Shown here piece by piece: positions 59,391 to 64,000 of a stretch of 64,000 bases of DNA; positions within the stretch are counted from its first letter, which is position 1, and each line of letters starts with the position of its first letter. The DNA comes from GCA-2717185 sp047517345 (lineage in GTDB: Bacteria > Pseudomonadota > Alphaproteobacteria > UBA8366 > GCA-2717185). A program made the position numbers and the translations under genes. The stretch covers positions 1 through 64,000 of the forward strand of contig JAKZTB010000036.1 of assembly GCA_047517345.1 (NCBI GenBank). Reading direction: 5' to 3'. Under the pieces are notes generated by a model. That model made no database searches. It was not told the DNA's origin and worked only from the letters and a program-made list of their open reading frames with translations.

Positions 59391-59874
59391 CCGACGTACC
59401 GTCGACGTCGATCGGGACGCCGAAATTCTGCTTCGACAGGCGAATCGCCAAGGCCGATTTCACATGACTGACGTTCGGCGCCGCCGTCAATTGCGACGTG
59501 AGGAACCGGTTATAGGTATCCCAGTCATGGGCCACTATTTTCAGCAGGAAATCGGTTTCGCCGGCAAGCATGTGGCATTCGCGCACTTCTGGCCAATCCG
59601 CCACCAGCGTCTCGAAAGCGACCAGATCCGATTCCGCCTGGCTGCTGAGACCGACCTGGGCAAAAACCAAAACGCCGAATCCCAGCTGTTCCGGATCGAC
59701 GTCGGCATGGTATCCGCGGATGTATCCCGCATCTTCCAACGCCCGCACCCGGCGCAAACACGGTGGCGCGGAGATACCGGCCCGGCTCGCCAACTCGACA
59801 TTCGTGATCCGACCGTTTTCCTGCAGGTCGCGCAGAATACGGCGGTCGATACGATCCAGCTTTACGCGGCGCAT
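59386..59874 (-). CDS. Lrp/AsnC family transcriptional regulator
   Basis: The 162-residue regulator has an N-terminal winged helix-turn-helix (LDRIDRRILRDLQENGRITNVELASRAGISAPPCLRRVRALEDAGYI) and a C-terminal RAM domain (GVLVFAQVGL, ECHMLAGETDFLLKIVAHD) that binds an amino acid effector. The start ATG 59874 has GGGAG five bases upstream; ATG 59886 lies four codons earlier. It is divergent from the ELM1-like gene across 138 bases, which may be its target. Its stop codon lies in a repeat. Confidence 0.92.
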   Translation of the reverse strand: MRRVKLDRIDRRILRDLQENGRITNVELASRAGISAPPCLRRVRALEDAGYIRGYHADVDPEQLGFGVLVFAQVGLSSQAESDLVAFETLVADWPEVRECHMLAGETDFLLKIVAHDWDTYNRFLTSQLTAAPNVSHVKSALAIRLSKQNFGVPIDVDGTSV

Positions 59875-60011
59875 GGGAACTCCCATCGGGGTTGGGCGGG
59901 TAATTATATTACAAGGATGTGATTTGCTTGCAAGAGCCGGTATTCGCCTTGCCCCACACCACGCATGCCGCCATAGTCCGATTTTCACGATCTCCATTCC
60001 GCGAACCACTA

Positions 60012-60971
60012 ATGGCAAGTAGCGTCGCCTGGGTCCTGACCGAAGGCATGGCCGGCATGGTCACACAGGCCGTAGGGCTGGCGGAAGCCGTCGGCCTGCC
60101 CTTCGAAGGCAAGACAGTAACGCTGCGGGCGCCCTGGCGCTGGCTGCCGCCGCGCTATTGGCCGTCCGGCGTCATGGGATTGCATGCGGCGAGCGACCCG
60201 CTAACGCCCCCCTGGCCCCGGCTTGTCATATCCTGCGGCCGGAAATCGGTTGGCCCGGCGCTCGCGATAAAGCGGCTGAGCGGCGGCCAGAGTTTTTGCG
60301 TCCACATTCAAAACCCTCATGTCCCCTTACGGTCGTTCGATCTCGTCGTTGCGGGAGCTCATGACGATCTTTCCGGTGAAAATGTCGTCGTGACAAAGGG
60401 CGCGATACACCGCGCCACGCGCGAACGCCTACAGGCCGCGGCAAAGGAGTACGCCATTGCCCTGGCGGACCTGCCGCGGCCTTTGACCGCCGTTCTCGTC
60501 GGCGGGCCGAACCGGGTGTACCGCATGACACCGGAAATCGTCGCGGACTTCGCCGCCAAGCTCGCAGCGTATGGCGCGGCGACCGGCGGGACCCTACTGG
60601 TCACCCCGTCGCGGCGGACCGGGGCTCGAAACATCGTCGCGCTGCAGCGCGGTCTCGAAAAATCGGCCGCCGTGATCTGGAACGGGACCGGCGACAATCC
60701 CTATTTCGGGTATCTGTCGCACGCGGACCAGATCGTCGCGACCTGCGATTCGGTCAACATGGTGTCGGAAGCCTGCGCCACTGGAAAACCGGTCTATGTC
60801 TTCGATCTGCCGGGCGGCAGCGCCAAATTCAAGCGGTTTCACGAAACGCTTCGAAGCGAAGACATAACGCGCGCATTTACCGGAAACCCGGAAGACTGGC
60901 GTTACGAGCCATTCGACGATACGGCGCGGGTGGCCGCCGAAATTCACAAGCGGATGGCGCACCCGTCGTAG
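60012..60971 (+). CDS. ELM1/GtrOC1-like family protein
   Basis: The 319-residue protein matches the mito_fiss_Elm1 family: VAWVLTEGMAGMVTQAVGLAEA at the start, LVISCGRKSVGPALAIKRLSGG, CVHIQNPH, FDLVVAGAHDDLSGENVVVTKGAIHR, and LVGGPNRVYRMTPE. Near the end are PSRRTGARN, WNGTGDNPYFGYLSHAD and VNMVSEACATGKPVYVF. The fold resembles a GT-B glycosyltransferase. In bacteria its function is uncertain; a role in lipopolysaccharide or other envelope glycosylation is inferred. It is followed after 105 bases by a large unknown gene on the same strand. Confidence 0.82.
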   Translation: MASSVAWVLTEGMAGMVTQAVGLAEAVGLPFEGKTVTLRAPWRWLPPRYWPSGVMGLHAASDPLTPPWPRLVISCGRKSVGPALAIKRLSGGQSFCVHIQNPHVPLRSFDLVVAGAHDDLSGENVVVTKGAIHRATRERLQAAAKEYAIALADLPRPLTAVLVGGPNRVYRMTPEIVADFAAKLAAYGAATGGTLLVTPSRRTGARNIVALQRGLEKSAAVIWNGTGDNPYFGYLSHADQIVATCDSVNMVSEACATGKPVYVFDLPGGSAKFKRFHETLRSEDITRAFTGNPEDWRYEPFDDTARVAAEIHKRMAHPS

Positions 60972-61076
60972 AGCCCGTTGCGAGGTTCCGGCGAATCCCT
61001 ATATCTTGCTGTTCCGGGCTCCGGCCAAAATAAGTAAATCAGCGGCGCGCCTCGCGCGCGTACGCCGGGAAGGAAA

Positions 61077-62987
61077 ATGGCGCTCGACATCGATACATTC
61101 AGCAACGTGTCCGGCGGATTCAGCTTTTTCAAGGCTGTCGGGCATCCGCTTGCCGCGCCGAAAATCCGCAGCTTGTTGGAGCGGCTCGAAGGACCTGTCG
61201 CGGTATACGATCCGGCGGGCCATGCCACGGCTTTCGCCGCGCTGCACGACATGGCGGCGCTACAGATTGCCGGAGTCTTCGTGCAGGATTTGAGCGCGAT
61301 CGGCGCGCCGGTGCTGGGGCACGCCGCGCAGCCTGTTACGGCGTTGCCGGACGCCGGCGCCGGCAACGTGCTGGTGCTCGCCTTCGACGCCGAACGGCTC
61401 GTCATGCACATCCGCCACCTTGTCCCCGACGGGGTGGAAATCGCCAGCCTGGACGATGTGCGCCTGGACGACGCAATGATCACCAATCGCAGACACTATT
61501 TGGATCCGGTCAATTTCGCGACCAACTTCGCCTTCTTCCGCGATACCGAAACCGACCACACGCGGTTGGTGACAGCCAATTATTGGGCCGGCTACGGCGC
61601 GCAGAACACGCGGATCCGGTTCCTTTTGTTCGACGAAAACGGTTCGTCTATCGCCGATTGGTCGCAGGATCTTCCGCCCGGCGTCGGCACGGTGACGGTC
61701 GACAGCCGCGCGGTGCGCGCGAGGTTCGGTTTGCCCGCCTTTACCGGCCAGCTGTTCATGCACGTCATCAACGGTGCGGGACACGACGTCGTCAAGTACG
61801 CGCTCGACACTTTTGGTGATGCGGCTACCGTGTTGTCCTGCACGCACGACGCCAACGCCTGGCCCGCCGACCTCTACGCCGGACTGCCCGCACCGGAAGA
61901 GGGTGGACAGGTCGTCCTTTGGGTCCAGAACAGCCATCCCTGCCCGATACCGGCCGGCGCTATCGGGCTGAACCAGATGGGCCGCGACGATGTCGCGACT
62001 CTGGACCGTGAAATTCCGCCTTTTGGAAGCTACGCCCTCGATATGGCGGAACTGCTGCCGGATCTCAAATGGCCGGCGCAGGTGGAGATTCGGGCCGGCA
62101 AGCATTTCGTGCGGCCCCGCTACGAAGTGCGGTCGCCGACCGGGCGGCAACGTATCTCCCACCCGAACGTACAGCGTACCGACCTCAAACCCGATCCGGC
62201 TATAGCGGGAATCGGGAATTTTTTGGGCAAGGGCTTTCTTTTACCCGCGCCGGTACTGCCGATCGACCGGTTCCGGACAACCGTGTTGCCGACACCGATG
62301 TCGACGGCACAGGACACGTTGCCCGTTGCAGGGCTGCTGTATGACGCCGACGGCCGCAAGGTCGCGGAGCATGCTTTCGGCAATCTCGCACGCGATCATT
62401 GCGAACTTCTGGAAATCGATGCCCTGTTGAACGGGACGGCGAACGCGGCGCTGGAACGGGGTTACGGCCATATCGAGCTGGTCTACGATTTTACGCAAGG
62501 CGGCGAAGCGGACGGCTGGCTGCACGGATTGTTTCGTTACGAAGACAGAACGAACGGCCATGGCGCGGACACCAGTTTCGGCGCGCATATCTTCAACACC
62601 GTCCTGACCTACCGCAGCGAGCCGCAATCCTATTCCGGACCCGCACCCGGCCTCACTACGCGCCTGTTCCTGCGTCTCGGCACGGCGCCGCTGGAAACGA
62701 TGTGCCACCTCATCTATCCGGCCTCCATGCCTTGGAATACAAAATCCGATACCCATCTTCTCCTGTATGATGGCGGCGGCAACGAAATTGCCGACCATAA
62801 GGTAGCAATACCTTGCGGGGGTTCTCTATATTGGCGTTATGGTGATCTGTTCGGCGCAACGGATAAGGCGGCTGCCGGTGACGACGGATATGTCATAATT
62901 CGAGATCAAACCTGCCGGCTTTTCGGCTATCATGGACTGCAGAACGGGGTAGAGAGCTTCAGCTTGGATCATATGTTCGGCTTCTAG
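61077..62987 (+). CDS. Large protein of unknown function
   Basis: This 636-residue protein has no signal peptide and no clear membrane helix. The sequence is rich in beta-type patterns with Asp/Gly turns, for example RIRFLLFDENGSSIADWSQDL, QVVLWVQNSHPCPIPAGAIG and THLLLYDGGGNEIADHKVAI, suggesting repeated beta-sandwich modules. GYWAGYG-like NYWAGYGAQNTRIRFLLFD and the later IFNTVLTYRS repeat a similar layout. I do not recognise the family. A GGAAGG ribosome site at 61068-61073 supports ATG 61077. Its position after the ELM1-like gene hints at a shared surface-related role. Confidence 0.7.
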   Translation: MALDIDTFSNVSGGFSFFKAVGHPLAAPKIRSLLERLEGPVAVYDPAGHATAFAALHDMAALQIAGVFVQDLSAIGAPVLGHAAQPVTALPDAGAGNVLVLAFDAERLVMHIRHLVPDGVEIASLDDVRLDDAMITNRRHYLDPVNFATNFAFFRDTETDHTRLVTANYWAGYGAQNTRIRFLLFDENGSSIADWSQDLPPGVGTVTVDSRAVRARFGLPAFTGQLFMHVINGAGHDVVKYALDTFGDAATVLSCTHDANAWPADLYAGLPAPEEGGQVVLWVQNSHPCPIPAGAIGLNQMGRDDVATLDREIPPFGSYALDMAELLPDLKWPAQVEIRAGKHFVRPRYEVRSPTGRQRISHPNVQRTDLKPDPAIAGIGNFLGKGFLLPAPVLPIDRFRTTVLPTPMSTAQDTLPVAGLLYDADGRKVAEHAFGNLARDHCELLEIDALLNGTANAALERGYGHIELVYDFTQGGEADGWLHGLFRYEDRTNGHGADTSFGAHIFNTVLTYRSEPQSYSGPAPGLTTRLFLRLGTAPLETMCHLIYPASMPWNTKSDTHLLLYDGGGNEIADHKVAIPCGGSLYWRYGDLFGATDKAAAGDDGYVIIRDQTCRLFGYHGLQNGVESFSLDHMFGF

Positions 62988-63047
62988 ACGCGCCGGACCA
63001 ATTCCCGCTAAAGGGCATGACCTCGCTAGGCTAAAGTAAGTTTCGCT

Positions 63048-63938
63048 ATGGACTGGGACAGACTACGCATTTTTCACGATGTCGCCGATGCCGGCAGCTT
63101 CACGCATGCGGGCGCGACATTGAATCTGAGCCAGTCGGCCGTCAGCCGGCAGGTCAGTGCGCTGGAAGACAGTTTGAGCATCAAGCTGTTCCACCGCCAT
63201 GCGCGCGGCTTGATCCTGACCGAACAGGGCGAGCTGCTGTACCAGACGGTGAAGGACGTGTTCCACAAACTCGCGGTGGTCGAATCGCAATTGAGCGAGA
63301 CCCGGGAAAGCCCGTCCGGTCCGCTGAAAGTGACGACGACGGTTTCGTTCGGCTCCACCTGGCTGACGCCGCGTATCAAGGAATTCGTCGAGACGTATCC
63401 GGAGGTCGATTTTCATCTGATTCTGACCGACACGGAACTCGATTTGGGGATGCGGCAGGCCGATATCGGCATCCGTTTGACGCCGCCGCGGCAACCGGAC
63501 CTGATCCAGCGGCATCTGCTCGCGGTCAGCACGCATATCTACGGCTCGCGGCAATATCTCGAAGCCCACGGCGTGCCCAAAAAACCGAAAGACCTGAACG
63601 ACCACAAACTGATCGTCTACGGGCAAGACGTGCCGCCGCCGGTGCCGTCGGTCAATTGGCTGCTCGAAGCCGGTGCAGAGGCGAATGCGCCGCGGCGGCC
63701 GGCCTTGCGCGTCAACAACATATACGGGATCTACCGCGCGGTGCGCAGCGGGCTCGGCCTCGCGAGCCTGCCGGACTACATGATCCCCGACGACGTGAAC
63801 CTCGTGAAAGTGCTTCCGGACCTCGCCGGACCCTCGATCCAGGCCTATTTCGTCTATCCGGAGGAGCTGCGGCACTCCAAGAGAATCGCTGTGTTTCGCG
63901 ACTTCCTTTTGCAAAAGATAGCTGAATCAAAGATTTAG
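63048..63938 (+). CDS. LysR family transcriptional regulator
   Basis: The 296-residue regulator has the N-terminal winged helix-turn-helix (WDRLRIFHDVADAGSFTHAGATLNLSQSAVSRQVSALEDSLSIKLFHR) and the C-terminal periplasmic-binding-like effector domain (LKVTTTVSFGSTWLTPRIKEF, IGIRLTPP, VRSGLGLASLPDYM). Effector and targets are unknown; the likely target, if divergent, is the 61-base gap before it or genes beyond the window. No gene is readable in the 62 bases from its stop to the window end. Confidence 0.93.
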   Translation: MDWDRLRIFHDVADAGSFTHAGATLNLSQSAVSRQVSALEDSLSIKLFHRHARGLILTEQGELLYQTVKDVFHKLAVVESQLSETRESPSGPLKVTTTVSFGSTWLTPRIKEFVETYPEVDFHLILTDTELDLGMRQADIGIRLTPPRQPDLIQRHLLAVSTHIYGSRQYLEAHGVPKKPKDLNDHKLIVYGQDVPPPVPSVNWLLEAGAEANAPRRPALRVNNIYGIYRAVRSGLGLASLPDYMIPDDVNLVKVLPDLAGPSIQAYFVYPEELRHSKRIAVFRDFLLQKIAESKI

Positions 63939-64000
63939 GCGGTTTTCTGGAACAAATCTCGGGTATGCATTTTCCGCATAGCTGAATTGCCAAATTCCCA

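Overview
This 64 kb window is chromosomal DNA of a GC-rich alphaproteobacterium, most likely a Rhodospirillales-type lineage. The evidence is gene content and order: rpmH-rnpA-yidD-yidC-engB-argB, dapD-dapE, truA-fmt-def on the opposite strand to rmuC, petABC, rpoD-dnaG-yqeY and carAB-greA. It also has alphaproteobacterial family proteins (DUF2336, DUF4864, an ELM1-type protein). All assignments rest on reading the protein sequences; no database search was run.

Layout. 0-5 kb: a partial DUF4338 (DruA-like) gene cut by the window edge, tRNA-Arg(ACG), a lipoprotein, a DUF4864 protein, gpt, panC and rlmI. 5-12 kb: an orphan sensor histidine kinase, a TVP38-like membrane protein, then the ribosome/RNase P/membrane insertion operon rpmH-rnpA-yidD-yidC-engB with a strong sigma70-type promoter, and argB. 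12-16 kb: a PAS/GAF/GGDEF diguanylate cyclase followed directly by a frameshifted DUF2336 gene, then a HAD pyrimidine nucleotidase. 16-24.5 kb: dapD, dapE, two small membrane proteins, truA-fmt-def, rmuC and an FAD amine oxidoreductase.

24.5-41.6 kb is an accessory catabolic region. It holds a UbiD-type decarboxylase; a three-subunit molybdenum hydroxylase, an SDR and a two-subunit ATP-type hydantoinase/oxoprolinase in one six-gene operon; an LLM flavin oxidoreductase; and a set with an amidohydrolase, an MFS transporter and a threonine-synthase-like PLP enzyme. Together these would suit hydroxylation and ring opening of an N-heterocyclic or cyclic amide substrate, but the substrate cannot be read from sequence. 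Three genes here are damaged: a haem-c-type exported protein (in-frame TGA), the hydantoinase A subunit (in-frame TAA removing the last 36 codons), and an alpha/beta hydrolase reduced to its two ends.

41.6-64 kb returns to core functions: a DksA-like protein, a glycosyltransferase, trmL-hemF, the cytochrome bc1 operon petABC, a Kv-type potassium channel, rpoD, dnaG, yqeY, carA-carB, greA, an Lrp/AsnC regulator, an ELM1-like protein, a large protein of unknown family and a LysR regulator.

The most distinctive non-coding feature is a set of small inverted-repeat elements: about 259 bp between rnpA and yidD, about 272 bp between dapD and dapE, about 142 bp at the lrp stop, 53 and 66 bp palindromes, and a 52 bp repeat present twice. 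Their ends coincide with start or stop codons of neighbouring genes. No CRISPR array, prophage or complete insertion sequence was seen, and I did not find a clearly new multi-gene system beyond the catabolic cluster.
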